64,000 bases of DNA, from NCBI GenBank assembly GCA_001770015.1, contig MEQB01000052.1:1-64000 (forward strand), in the 5' to 3' direction. This DNA is from Bdellovibrionales bacterium RIFOXYC1_FULL_37_79. Lineage in GTDB: Bacteria; Bdellovibrionota; Bacteriovoracia; Bacteriovoracales; Bacteriovoracaceae. Positions within the stretch are counted from its first letter, which is position 1. The number at the start of each line of letters is the position of its first letter. Positions 24,948 through 32,963 of the stretch are shown here, piece by piece. The notes beneath the pieces were generated by a model that was not told the origin of the DNA, did not search any database, and worked only from the letters and a program-made list of their open reading frames with translations. The translations under genes and the position numbers were made by a program.

Positions 24948-26218
24948 TTTAATCCAGTTAAAAATAGGTGAACTAAACTAATACATGATCCCGATCCTCC
25001 ATCACCCAGTGAATCGCTCTGTTCATTTATAATTTTACTGTATCGATCCACTATCATTTGAAACTTATCGGTGGGGAATTTAAAGTTGTTTTCCAGATCC
25101 GCCAACTTCCCTTCGCTCATCACCTTATTAACTTCTTCAAGATAATCATACTCATATATACTCAAATCCTTGGTTAATAATTCTAGCTGTTTAATTTTTT
25201 TCTCAATTGTACTTAACTTATCCAAGATCATTTGCTGATCACCGGCATGGGCATGAGATTTGAGTTCTTTGATATTTTTCCGATACTCAATTATTTGCAT
25301 ATTAATCAATTTTCGTTGATTATCAAATTTGATTAAGTCTTTCCTCACTCCTTTTAATTGGTTTTCTCCTCCAAAATATCCACTTTGGATAACAAGATAC
25401 TCATTCAATTCTTTTTTAGCCTCGTGATTATTTTTTAAATATTCCATAATTATTTGAACATAAACCGCTTGGTTTAAGTCCGATGACTGCTCGATAATGG
25501 CAAGCTGTGATTTAGAATAATGTTTTACAAATATTTGTTCCAATCTTTTTAAATCTATCTGGCCTTTGGGAAGTACTTTCCTAGTTAATTTTTGCATAAA
25601 GGTTTTTTTTACAACAACAAATTCTTGATCTTTTTCAAGTTCATCATAAAAAATTGAAAGAATTCGGTTGTCCACCGTAAAAGCTAGAATCTCTTCTTTA
25701 AGCTCCTCAAGTGCTTTTAATTTTTCGATGTCATAGCCTAATTTATTTGCCATCAATTTTCTTTCTCTATTCATGGAAAAATAAAAATACGAAGGTAGGG
25801 TAACGGAGTTGATAGGCAGACTGGCCACAAACAAGGCTATTTCGGCTTGTCCCATCATCATGAATATGCCAGGTATAATAAAATCACCAATGAGCCCACT
25901 CACGGCAAATACCCAAAAGGTTCCCTTCCCCTTGGTTATTATAATATTTTGGATTTCAGAAAATGGAAGCATGTTTTTAAATTTCTTAACTGCAATTTGT
26001 CGTACTTTGTGAAATCCCGCTAGCTTGGCTTTATCATCGATAAGGTGTTTAATGTTCTCCAATTTTTCAGCGGTAATTTGATCCACCAGTGCGTAAAAGT
26101 CATCGTGCGTTAATTGGTCCGGATTAGCAACGTCACTTTGTGCATAGACATGATTATTTAATGTCAGCATTGAGTAGACAAAAAATCCCCATAAGGCAAA
26201 AAGTTTAAAATTATCCAT
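24944..26218 (-). CDS. membrane protein with coiled coil, unknown function
   Basis: 424 residues from the ATG at 26218; an in-frame TTG at 26227 is less likely. An N-terminal signal peptide or anchor (KLFALWGFFVYSMLTL, then VYAQ) is followed by a helical region, two adjacent hydrophobic segments (about residues 100-125 and 127-150, FWVFAVSGLIGDFIIPGIF and IALFVASLPINSV) and a long charged helical part with coiled-coil character (about 290-370). No family recognised. It is downstream of the AAA+ and VWA genes on the same strand, separated from the VWA stop by about 160 bases, and overlaps the pseudogene start by 4 bases. It may be the membrane partner of the AAA+/VWA pair, which is a guess from position only. 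Confidence 0.7.
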   Translation of the reverse strand: MDNFKLFALWGFFVYSMLTLNNHVYAQSDVANPDQLTHDDFYALVDQITAEKLENIKHLIDDKAKLAGFHKVRQIAVKKFKNMLPFSEIQNIIITKGKGTFWVFAVSGLIGDFIIPGIFMMMGQAEIALFVASLPINSVTLPSYFYFSMNRERKLMANKLGYDIEKLKALEELKEEILAFTVDNRILSIFYDELEKDQEFVVVKKTFMQKLTRKVLPKGQIDLKRLEQIFVKHYSKSQLAIIEQSSDLNQAVYVQIIMEYLKNNHEAKKELNEYLVIQSGYFGGENQLKGVRKDLIKFDNQRKLINMQIIEYRKNIKELKSHAHAGDQQMILDKLSTIEKKIKQLELLTKDLSIYEYDYLEEVNKVMSEGKLADLENNFKFPTDKFQMIVDRYSKIINEQSDSLGDGGSGSCISLVHLFLTGLK

Positions 26219-26377
26219 CCCTATCAACCTGCTTCTTTCTTAGCGTTAACGCATTGTGTTATTTATACCCCAAAACAGCATAATTTCAATATCTAATGTA
26301 AAAAATAGTGGGTTCTTGGAATATGCGTACTATTGCGACTATAATAATTAAGATGATTTTCTACTTTTGCCTAAACC

Positions 26378-27412
26378 TTAATTTCTAAATAACTCTTCAC
26401 TAATGCTGGTTATAATCAGGTTCCTATCATCATTACGATCTTTGGCTTCCGTGAAATTAATTCTAATCCCGCTATCACCGAGGTTGGCCTCGATATCAAT
26501 ACATTTTCCCCCGCTTTTTCTGATCATCTCCATGGCCAGCTTGTCACCAGAGGTTTCCAGTCTTTTCTGGTTTTGGATAACATTATAGCGAGGCTTGATA
26601 ATTAATAATTGAATTTTATCCTTTTTAAATTTTCCGGCCTGTCTTACTACATTCTGATAAGCCGGTTCATCGAAAACATCCTTGAATTTATGAGTTAGTG
26701 GCTCAGGAAAACAGTCACTCAGTAGAATCACCAGACTTTTGGATCCTGGTTTTATACGTTTTTCCGTTTTGGCCATTTCCAGGGCAACTTTTAGTCCATC
26801 GTAAAGTGGAGTTGTTCCCGATACTTTCAAAGACCGCATCCCTCTTAACACCACTTTGAAATTATGACTGGGATAATTTAAAACCTGGGCCTTATTATCC
26901 TTGATAGCAATAAGACCAATCCGATCATTATTTTTTCTAAAATACTTGGTCAGCGAATCAAGAACGTCACAAAAAAGCATGATAGAAGTAAGCGTCGAAT
27001 TACTCACATCAATTGCCAGGATAAGGGTCATGCTCTCTTTTTCACTGCGAAGCTCTCCCATAAATTCATGCTTGGATATTTTCAAAACTTTTTGATTAAA
27101 GTCATATTTCCCAAGTGTAATGGCATTTTTTATGGTTCCGTAGCTTGCAATTCTGGTTTTACCAACGACATGTTTGATAATTTTAACTGGACGACCGATG
27201 CTGGTGCAGGTGATCTTATTTCTTTTTGAATTAAATTTATTCGATAATGATTTACGTCTCATTTGCTTGAGTAAATAATTAAAAGCGGACTTGGTTTTTT
27301 CCTTAGACATCTGCAAAAAATCATATAAATTATGCATCTGTTTATCTTCTGCGTACGGGATATTCAGACTTTGCTTGAATTGTTGACAAGGCATCGCTTT
27401 GCCAGCAGCCAA
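26378..27412 (-). CDS. VWA-domain protein, Mg-chelatase D-like; probable second half of a frameshifted fusion
   Basis: 344 residues from a TTG at 27412; ATG at 27394 is an alternative. Neither has a ribosome site. The VWA domain (about residues 128-344) has the MIDAS residues DVSNST (135-140), the threonine in SGTTPLYDG and an SDCFPEP loop. The sequence resembles the C-terminal integrin-I domain of magnesium/cobalt chelatase D subunits. The frame is open upstream through VVDPVSGPSDKSTT to the A10 run at the end of the AAA+ gene. A -1 frameshift there would join the two into about 762 residues, the architecture of ChlD/BchD. No tetrapyrrole genes are nearby, so the real client of this ATPase is unknown. 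Its last 45 residues are copied in the pseudogene at 24447. Confidence 0.8.
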   Translation of the reverse strand: MAAGKAMPCQQFKQSLNIPYAEDKQMHNLYDFLQMSKEKTKSAFNYLLKQMRRKSLSNKFNSKRNKITCTSIGRPVKIIKHVVGKTRIASYGTIKNAITLGKYDFNQKVLKISKHEFMGELRSEKESMTLILAIDVSNSTLTSIMLFCDVLDSLTKYFRKNNDRIGLIAIKDNKAQVLNYPSHNFKVVLRGMRSLKVSGTTPLYDGLKVALEMAKTEKRIKPGSKSLVILLSDCFPEPLTHKFKDVFDEPAYQNVVRQAGKFKKDKIQLLIIKPRYNVIQNQKRLETSGDKLAMEMIRKSGGKCIDIEANLGDSGIRINFTEAKDRNDDRNLIITSISEELFRN

Positions 27413-27450
27413 TGTTGTTGACTTGTCTGAGGGACCAGATACTGGATCAA

Positions 27451-28665
27451 CTACTTTTTTTTTTCAGTTTCCGAAGCTTTGGCTGATTTATTTTCGGATG
27501 GATTGGTATTGCCCATAGGCCCTACACCTTCACCCTTGCTGGCTGGGTTTAAATTATTCTGAAGATAATTTCCTTTGGAAACATCCAAACTTTGATCGAT
27601 AGATTCCATCTTGACAGCGTTTGAATCTTTAATTCTTTTTATTTCCAATTTCAAATGCCTGCCAAACACTTCATAGATGGTATCAGTGGTCGGTGGCTCT
27701 AAAAGTCCACCATCCCGAGTTCGATGATTAAGTGCCATTTCAGCGGCCAGTAAAATATCTTTCTCGCAAACTTGCCCAGATTGGTTCATACATGCAAGTG
27801 TCAAGGCGGTTTTGGTGATAATGATATCAGGACGCTGACCATCCACTTTTAATTCCGCACACGACGCCGCAATCGCATAGAGAAAATTTTCTGAAATAAA
27901 AGTTTTTTTCAAGTCAGTCCTGGCTTGCTTTATAATCTCTTTCAGGGCATTTTCACTATCTTGAAATTTATTTTTAAAAGCATCATAATTATTTTCCAGC
28001 AAAATATTTCGCTTAACTATTTCTACTCGAAGATTTGGATCATAGATGGATTCGGCTTTTACACAAAGAGGAAAGCGATCCAGGATTTGCGGTCGCAAGT
28101 CCCCTTCCTCCGGATTCATGGTACCCACCAGTACAAATTTTGAGGCATGAGTTATGGAAATGCCTTCTCTTTCAATCGTATTCACTTTGGAGGCAGCCAC
28201 ATCCAAGATATCGTCCACAATGTGATCAGGCAGAAGATTAACTTCATCAATATATAAAATATTATTGTTGGCCTCGCCCAGAATACCCGGCTGAATATGT
28301 TTTTTTCCAGTGGTTAGGAGTTTTTCAATATCCACCGTACCGATCAGTCGATCTTCACTTGCACTCAGAGGCAGATTCACCACTCGCATTTTTCTTTTAG
28401 TGGTTTTAAGGTCTTTTTTGTCTCGGCATTCACTACAAAAAGAGTCCACATTCTGGATGCTACAATTAAAGGGGCAATCGACATTGGCATCATATTCAGG
28501 AAGAAGCGGACCAATGGAATGCACCAAAGTGCTTTTACCGGTTCCCTTCGGCCCTGAAATTAACAGTCCACCAATTTCAGGATTGATAATGTTGGCAAGA
28601 TAGGCCGTCTTCAGCTTTTCTTGGCCAACAATGGCCGAAAATAAATAGTTTCTTTGCTTATCCAT
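27451..28665 (-). CDS. AAA+ ATPase, Mg-chelatase I (ChlI/BchI)-like
   Basis: 404 residues. Walker A GPKGTGKST (38-46), Walker B ILYIDE (136-141), an inserted Cys cluster CPFNCSIQNVDSFCSEC (64-80), the sensor region GTMNPEEGDLRPQILDRF and a C-terminal lid match ChlI-type ATPases. The last 65 residues or so are a low-complexity Asn/Ser/Lys/Glu tail that has no counterpart in ChlI but resembles the linker of ChlD. The ORF ends with AAA AAA AAG TAG in an A10 run, so reading through in the -1 frame gives the VWA domain. Such pairs use ATP hydrolysis to remodel or metallate a partner. It is the first gene of the - strand cluster, with no strong ribosome site visible. Confidence 0.87.
   Translation of the reverse strand: MDKQRNYLFSAIVGQEKLKTAYLANIINPEIGGLLISGPKGTGKSTLVHSIGPLLPEYDANVDCPFNCSIQNVDSFCSECRDKKDLKTTKRKMRVVNLPLSASEDRLIGTVDIEKLLTTGKKHIQPGILGEANNNILYIDEVNLLPDHIVDDILDVAASKVNTIEREGISITHASKFVLVGTMNPEEGDLRPQILDRFPLCVKAESIYDPNLRVEIVKRNILLENNYDAFKNKFQDSENALKEIIKQARTDLKKTFISENFLYAIAASCAELKVDGQRPDIIITKTALTLACMNQSGQVCEKDILLAAEMALNHRTRDGGLLEPPTTDTIYEVFGRHLKLEIKRIKDSNAVKMESIDQSLDVSKGNYLQNNLNPASKGEGVGPMGNTNPSENKSAKASETEKKK
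27454..27460 (-). other. A-AAA-AAG slippery heptamer directly before a stop codon
   Basis: On the - strand the end of the AAA+ gene reads GAA AAA AAA AAG TAG. The last seven bases before the stop are the -1 slippery heptamer A AAA AAG in the correct phase, the same one used by E. coli dnaX. Slipping gives GTA GTT GAT, which stays open into the VWA domain. Just after the stop, GTTGA and TCAAC can pair around an inner CCAG/CTGG stem (27422-27451), a possible but weak stimulator. RNA polymerase slippage on the A10 run is an alternative route to the same product, and a sequencing error is a third explanation. Confidence 0.6.
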
Positions 28666-28881
28666 CTTAAATTAAATTTTATAATCCCTTATGCCATATT
28701 GTAAGCCACAACTTAATGCCCTACCATATTTTTTTATCCCCTTCCTTTAGCGCATCGCGCTATGCTTTCTGACATTTACTTACCAATCCTATAGCATCTA
28801 CGTCATGCATAATGTTCAGTATATTTAATTTTTTACTTTCGTTGTAGTTTCCACTTATCGCTATCAATCCAAGGGGCACTT

Positions 28882-29676
28882 ATGAAATTTCAACTCGCTT
28901 ATGCTTTAATTTTGATGCTTACTCTCAAGTTCTCCTTCGCAGGAATTATCAGTGGCCCCATAAATGAAACCGTCTTTGAAAACACCAATTGCGAGGCAAA
29001 CCAAACCTGCAATCTCAAAAGAATAAAACATTTTGTGAACGATTACGAAGTGGCCTTTACTCCTCAAACCAGTTCTTATGGAACTAAAATGTACCTGCTG
29101 TTTGAAACCAGTGAAGTAGAGGATGTCAAAGACTACGTTGCGGTACAATTTATAAAGGGATGCCAATTTGAATCAATTTTAAAAGATGGATCCATCAAAT
29201 ATTTATCGAACATCAGCAAACGCTCCTTTGGAGAAGTCGTTGCTTTTAAATTTCCCGACTGGATTACTGATTCCATTGATACAGATCCGGTTTATAACTC
29301 CCATGCTGATGAACACCTGCCCCGCCACTTTGGCTACAAATGGAATAAAGTGCGCGGATCCTTCGAGGAATCCACCGAAGATTATTTAAGAGATCAGATG
29401 CCTGCTCATCCAGAAATCTACGTCAGGGATATGCCGGGCACCGCTTTCGTCGATTCCGCTAAAAATGCCGACGATTTTGAATATGCAAAAAATATATCCC
29501 TTGAATTTAAAATTTGCCTCTATAAGGAAAAAGATATACCACTGGTCTCAACTAGAAACAATTTACTGGAAGACGTGACTCCAATCCATTGCTTCAGTTG
29601 GAGTAGCTCGTTTATCTATGACCATGAAAAGAAAGTTTTTAACCAATCTAAAGAAATACATCCAATATGCCTATAA
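28882..29676 (+). CDS. secreted protein, unknown function
   Basis: 264 residues with a Sec signal peptide (residues 1-20, FSFAG at the end). AAGGGG precedes the ATG. The mature protein has eight cysteines or so, including NCEANQTC near the start, GCQFE and a C-terminal HPICL, suggesting disulfides. No family recognised. The stop overlaps the next gene by 59 bases in a different frame. With the next two genes it forms a tight + strand group. It is divergent from the AAA+ gene; the 216 bases between hold both promoters and a small AGCGC/GCGCT hairpin at 28749-28761. Confidence 0.65.
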   Translation: MKFQLAYALILMLTLKFSFAGIISGPINETVFENTNCEANQTCNLKRIKHFVNDYEVAFTPQTSSYGTKMYLLFETSEVEDVKDYVAVQFIKGCQFESILKDGSIKYLSNISKRSFGEVVAFKFPDWITDSIDTDPVYNSHADEHLPRHFGYKWNKVRGSFEESTEDYLRDQMPAHPEIYVRDMPGTAFVDSAKNADDFEYAKNISLEFKICLYKEKDIPLVSTRNNLLEDVTPIHCFSWSSSFIYDHEKKVFNQSKEIHPICL

Positions 29677-30364
29677 AAAAGGTGGCGCACCATCCTGGTG
29701 CGTACCTTTCTTATCTTTACTTTTAACCACCCACGTTTGGGCCATTCCTGCTTCCTTTTTGGAATTATCGCCGGCCGAGCGACATCTTTTGCTTAAAGGT
29801 GAGTTGATCATTAAAACCAAAGAAATCAAGGAATCCACCTGGCCTCAAGTCACGCTCTATGGAAAAATTAATACTGATCCACTCCTGGCCTTGTCGGTTT
29901 ATGCCGCCTATGACTATCAAAAAAACTATGTGCCAGCAGTCATCAAATCTGATCCCATCAAACATATAAGTCCTACCGATGTGCATGTCAGCTACGAAAG
30001 AGATCTACCCTGGCCTTTGTCTTCCACCAAATACACCACCGGAAATATTGTCAGCAAGCAATCTGATGATGCCTACTCCATTAATTGGTACCTGGTTAAC
30101 TCTGATTCCATCACCGATACCAAGGGAATGGCCTCCTTTAATCGTTATCAAGATTTTACCATCTTTAAATATACGACGATCATTGTACCTAACACGGTCT
30201 TTGCCCCACTTTTGAAAAACAACATGCTCACCGATTTAAGCCAATCCATGACGAAAATTATTTCTCATATCGAAACTGTGGCGGAAAACTCTCCCGAACT
30301 GGTCACCACATTTAAAGAAAAAATTATAAAGGCCCTGAAGGGAATCAAGGTGTATGAAAAATAA
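29618..30364 (+). CDS. exported protein, possible START-like (SRPBCC) fold
   Basis: 248 residues from ATG 29618 (a second ATG is at 29624). The overlap of 59 bases with the preceding gene is long, but no later start would keep the signal sequence, which has a Lys-rich stretch and then WCVPFLSLLLTTHVWA (about 27-42). The mature part contains the run of strands DDAYSINWYLVNSDSI, FNRYQDFTIFKYTTIIVP and a long C-terminal helix, a layout that resembles START/SRPBCC lipid-binding domains. This is only a fold-level impression. It ends 11 bases inside the BtpA-family gene, so the two are likely to be translationally coupled. Confidence 0.6.
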   Translation: MTMKRKFLTNLKKYIQYAYKKGGAPSWCVPFLSLLLTTHVWAIPASFLELSPAERHLLLKGELIIKTKEIKESTWPQVTLYGKINTDPLLALSVYAAYDYQKNYVPAVIKSDPIKHISPTDVHVSYERDLPWPLSSTKYTTGNIVSKQSDDAYSINWYLVNSDSITDTKGMASFNRYQDFTIFKYTTIIVPNTVFAPLLKNNMLTDLSQSMTKIISHIETVAENSPELVTTFKEKIIKALKGIKVYEK

Positions 30365-31154
30365 ATTATCCTTGAATAAAAAATGCTCGCTGTTTACCAT
30401 GATTCATGTAAAGGCCTTGCCGGGAACGCCTTATTACCAGGGCAATTTCGAGACGATTTTGGATCAGGCAATGAAGGAAGCTTCGATTTATAAGAACGCC
30501 AATGTGGATGGGATCATCATAGAAAATATGCACGATGCCCCTTATCTTAAAAACATAGTAGGCCATGAAATATCAACTGCCATGGCAGTAATTGGCAGGG
30601 AGATCAAAAAAGAAACCAAACTACCTGTGGGAATCCAAATCCTCGCCGGTGCCAACCAAGCCGCACTGAGTGCGGCACTGGCCGGAGGGCTTGACTTTAT
30701 CCGGGCCGAAGGTTTTGTTTTTGCCCATGTCGCTGATGAAGGGATTATTGAATCCTGTGCGGGAAAGCTCCTGCGCTTTAGAAAACAAATGGAAGCAACT
30801 CATATTGCCATTTGGGCCGACATCAAAAAGAAACACAGTTCTCACGCTATTACCGCCGATGTTTCCATCGCCGAGACTGCGCACGCCGCTGAATTTTTTG
30901 GTGCAGATGCATTAATCGTCACCGGTACGGAAACCGGCAAAGAAGCCGATTTGCATGATCTGCTCGATGCTAAACAAGCATCAAAACTGCCCGTTATCAT
31001 TGGATCAGGCATCACCGACCAAAACCTCAATAAGTATAAGGCCCACGCGGATGCACTTATTGTGGGATCCTGGATTAAAAAAGACAGTAATTGGAAAAAT
31101 GAACCAGACCCCCATAAATTAAAAATCCTATTGGAGAAATGGCATAATAACTAG
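30354..31154 (+). CDS. BtpA/SgcQ-family protein
   Basis: 266 residues forming a predicted TIM barrel. MIHVKALPGTPYY at residues 17-29, VDGIIIENMHDAPY, and the segment GVQILAGANQAAL (here GIQILAGANQAALSAALAGG) with DFIRAEGFVFAHVADEG, then ADALIVTGTETG, are family hallmarks. BtpA was named for photosystem I assembly in cyanobacteria, but most members are in non-photosynthetic bacteria and their chemistry is not established; SgcQ sits in a sugar-use operon. No signal peptide, so it is cytosolic. AAGG precedes the ATG, and the gene overlaps the upstream gene by 11 bases. Confidence 0.88.
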   Translation: MKNKLSLNKKCSLFTMIHVKALPGTPYYQGNFETILDQAMKEASIYKNANVDGIIIENMHDAPYLKNIVGHEISTAMAVIGREIKKETKLPVGIQILAGANQAALSAALAGGLDFIRAEGFVFAHVADEGIIESCAGKLLRFRKQMEATHIAIWADIKKKHSSHAITADVSIAETAHAAEFFGADALIVTGTETGKEADLHDLLDAKQASKLPVIIGSGITDQNLNKYKAHADALIVGSWIKKDSNWKNEPDPHKLKILLEKWHNN

Positions 31155-31171
31155 GCTAAAAGGCGTGGGGT

Positions 31172-31193
31172 TATGTGCTCAGATGAGCACATA
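31172..31193. repeat. hairpin related to the downstream terminator
   Basis: TATGTGCTC (31172-31180), loop AGAT, GAGCACATA (31185-31193): a perfect 9-bp stem, 17 bases after the BtpA-family stop. It is followed by TTGTGTTG rather than a T-run, so it is a weak terminator at best. The core TGT.CTC/GAGCACA recurs in the terminator at 31745-31774. Confidence 0.6.
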
Positions 31194-31275
31194 TTGTGTT
31201 GCCAGATACTTGTTTCAAACTTCCATTATTGTTAGACTGAACATAACGATTTTAACTTCATCCTAAGGAGGATTT

Positions 31276-31710
31276 ATGAAAAATTTAATTTTAATTCTTT
31301 TGGTTTTATCTATCCAGTCCACTTTGGCATCCCCCATGTATTGTGAAAAAGGAGAACCTGTAATCATTGAAACAGGATTTTCAAAAATTAACGACACCTT
31401 ATCTTGCCCTATGTATGCGGGTGCTTGCGTTTCCCAAGAACTTTGTCCCATCCTTTCCCCCATGTACTGCGAAGAAGGAGCACCCATGATGTTTACGAGC
31501 GGATTTAGCAAAATTGACGAGCAATTATCATGCCGCGTAATGACCGGTGCTTGTATTTCCCAAGAACTTTGTCCAGCGCCTACCCCCCTGTTTTGCCAAA
31601 CAGGAAATCCCATGACCATGCTCAAGGGTTTTTACCCAATCAATGATACATTAGCTTGTCCAATATTTGAGTCTGCCTGCGTTGAAGAATCACTTTGTCC
31701 ACAATATTAA
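31276..31710 (+). CDS. small secreted triple-repeat cysteine protein
   Basis: 144 residues. A strong AAGGAGG lies 7 bases before the ATG. After a signal peptide (residues 1-18, QSTLAS) the mature chain is three tandem repeats of about 41 residues, each built as SPMYCE.G.P, a GFSKINDTLSC segment and ACVSQELCP. Each repeat has four cysteines at matching positions, so each is probably one small disulfide-bonded module. The third repeat is the most diverged (TPLFCQTGNP). No known family is recognised; the spacing does not match EGF or kazal modules. It is flanked by two related hairpins, the second a good terminator, so it is a one-gene unit with a strong translation signal and may be abundantly secreted. 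Confidence 0.82.
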   Translation: MKNLILILLVLSIQSTLASPMYCEKGEPVIIETGFSKINDTLSCPMYAGACVSQELCPILSPMYCEEGAPMMFTSGFSKIDEQLSCRVMTGACISQELCPAPTPLFCQTGNPMTMLKGFYPINDTLACPIFESACVEESLCPQY

Positions 31711-31744
31711 CTAAAACATATACAAAAAATCCCACCCGTACTAA

Positions 31745-31780
31745 CGATCATGTACTCAAACGAGCACATGATCGTTTTTT
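31745..31780 (+). terminator. rho-independent terminator
   Basis: CGATCATGTACTC (31745-31757), loop AAAC, GAGCACATGATCG (31762-31774), 13 bp with one A/C mismatch, followed by TTTTTT. It ends the triple-repeat protein transcript and shares its core with the hairpin upstream of that gene. Confidence 0.88.
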
Positions 31781-31855
31781 GCAAATTGAAAATGGCCTGG
31801 GTTTATGATAAAATCAACTGACTTTATTTGACTTCAATAAATTAAAGGAAGATTT

Positions 31856-32089
31856 ATGAAGAAATTAGCCTTAAGTTTTTTAACCTGTATCATGTTTTCC
31901 AGTCTTACTTTTGCGCTTGAAGACGTTTTACTAATCTCGATCAATAAGACTGTACCTCCAGAGGACGTTAATATTGCCCTCACTGATTTAGAAAGAATTG
32001 ATTTGCCGCCTGGATCTAATCATTTAACCGCATTGTCAGATACCCCTCTGGGACCAAACCCACATCCCTCCGTCACCGGCAATAATTAG
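31856..32089 (+). CDS. small secreted peptide, unknown function
   Basis: 77 residues, AAAGGAAG before the ATG. A signal peptide spans residues 1-20 (SSLTFA before LEDVLL), leaving a mature peptide of about 57 residues without cysteines, with a Pro-rich end (TPLGPNPHPSV). It precedes a TIGR02147 regulator by 15 bases. TIGR02147 genes often stand next to small exported proteins, so co-transcription is likely. No family is recognised. Confidence 0.6.
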   Translation: MKKLALSFLTCIMFSSLTFALEDVLLISINKTVPPEDVNIALTDLERIDLPPGSNHLTALSDTPLGPNPHPSVTGNN

Positions 32090-32104
32090 CCGCGTGCATT
32101 TGCC

Positions 32105-32935
32105 ATGCTGGATAAAAAAAAAAGAAAAGAGGACCTTCAAAAACTTTTGCTGGAATGCAAGTCCTACGATGAATTTCTAAGAAAAGCATTTTCCTACTTA
32201 CAAAAAGAAAATAAAATTTTTAATTATTCTGAACTGGCCAGACGCGGAGGTTTTCCTTCCCGCTCCTACGTCAGACAGCTTATTCTCGGACAAAAACATA
32301 TCACATGGCATTCCTTAGAGGGAATCTGTCAGGCCTTTGATTTAACCGGTCTCTCCAAAAAATATTTCATTGTTTTATGGGAGATATCCAATATAAAAAA
32401 TAAAGAAAAAAAAATAAAATACCATTCCAAATTAGCAGGACTTACCAAACAGATTCAAGGAAAAAAAACCCAAATCGATACTTCCATGTATGAATTGGAG
32501 GATTGGCCTCTAATTTATGCCTCTCTTGGCAGTGAACAAGAAGGGGCATCCTTGGTTAATATTCAACAACGTTCGAAATTAGATCTCAAGCAATGTGTTC
32601 TTATATTAAAGCTACTGGAAGAAAAAGGGGTAGCCCGCCAGGTCAACTCACATTACTTTCCAATCAGCAATCACATCGCGCTCAATGAACTGGGTGGTGA
32701 TCAATTTTTTAAAAAATACTTTATAAAAAAGCTGGAGGCACTTAAAAAAAGAGCTGAGAAATATTTCACCTCCGAACAGGATTTATTCTTCCAATCAACC
32801 ACCTGCATTCCTTTAAAAAAGATTAAACAATTCAGACAAGATTTAAGGGAATTATTACTGGAATATATTGATACCATTGAAAGTGCTGATGGTGATACCA
32901 CGGTATCTCTTTTAGTCTCGATGTATGAAAACTAA
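32105..32935 (+). CDS. TIGR02147-family putative regulator
   Basis: 276 residues. The first part reads YSELARRGGFPSRSYVRQLI, a helix-turn-helix-like segment at about 41-60 followed by SLEGICQAFDLTG, typical of TIGR02147 (DUF4423). A central winged-helix region includes the EDWPLIYASL motif and VARQVNSHYFP. The family is found chiefly in Fibrobacteres and Bdellovibrionota, where it is expanded; function is presumed to be transcriptional control of surface or secreted proteins, without direct proof. No signal peptide, no ribosome site clearly visible, so it may be translated together with the small secreted peptide 15 bases upstream. Convergent with the ATPase gene. Confidence 0.85.
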   Translation: MLDKKKRKEDLQKLLLECKSYDEFLRKAFSYLQKENKIFNYSELARRGGFPSRSYVRQLILGQKHITWHSLEGICQAFDLTGLSKKYFIVLWEISNIKNKEKKIKYHSKLAGLTKQIQGKKTQIDTSMYELEDWPLIYASLGSEQEGASLVNIQQRSKLDLKQCVLILKLLEEKGVARQVNSHYFPISNHIALNELGGDQFFKKYFIKKLEALKKRAEKYFTSEQDLFFQSTTCIPLKKIKQFRQDLRELLLEYIDTIESADGDTTVSLLVSMYEN

Positions 32936-32963
32936 AAAAAACCGATCATCCCCGCTTTTATAA

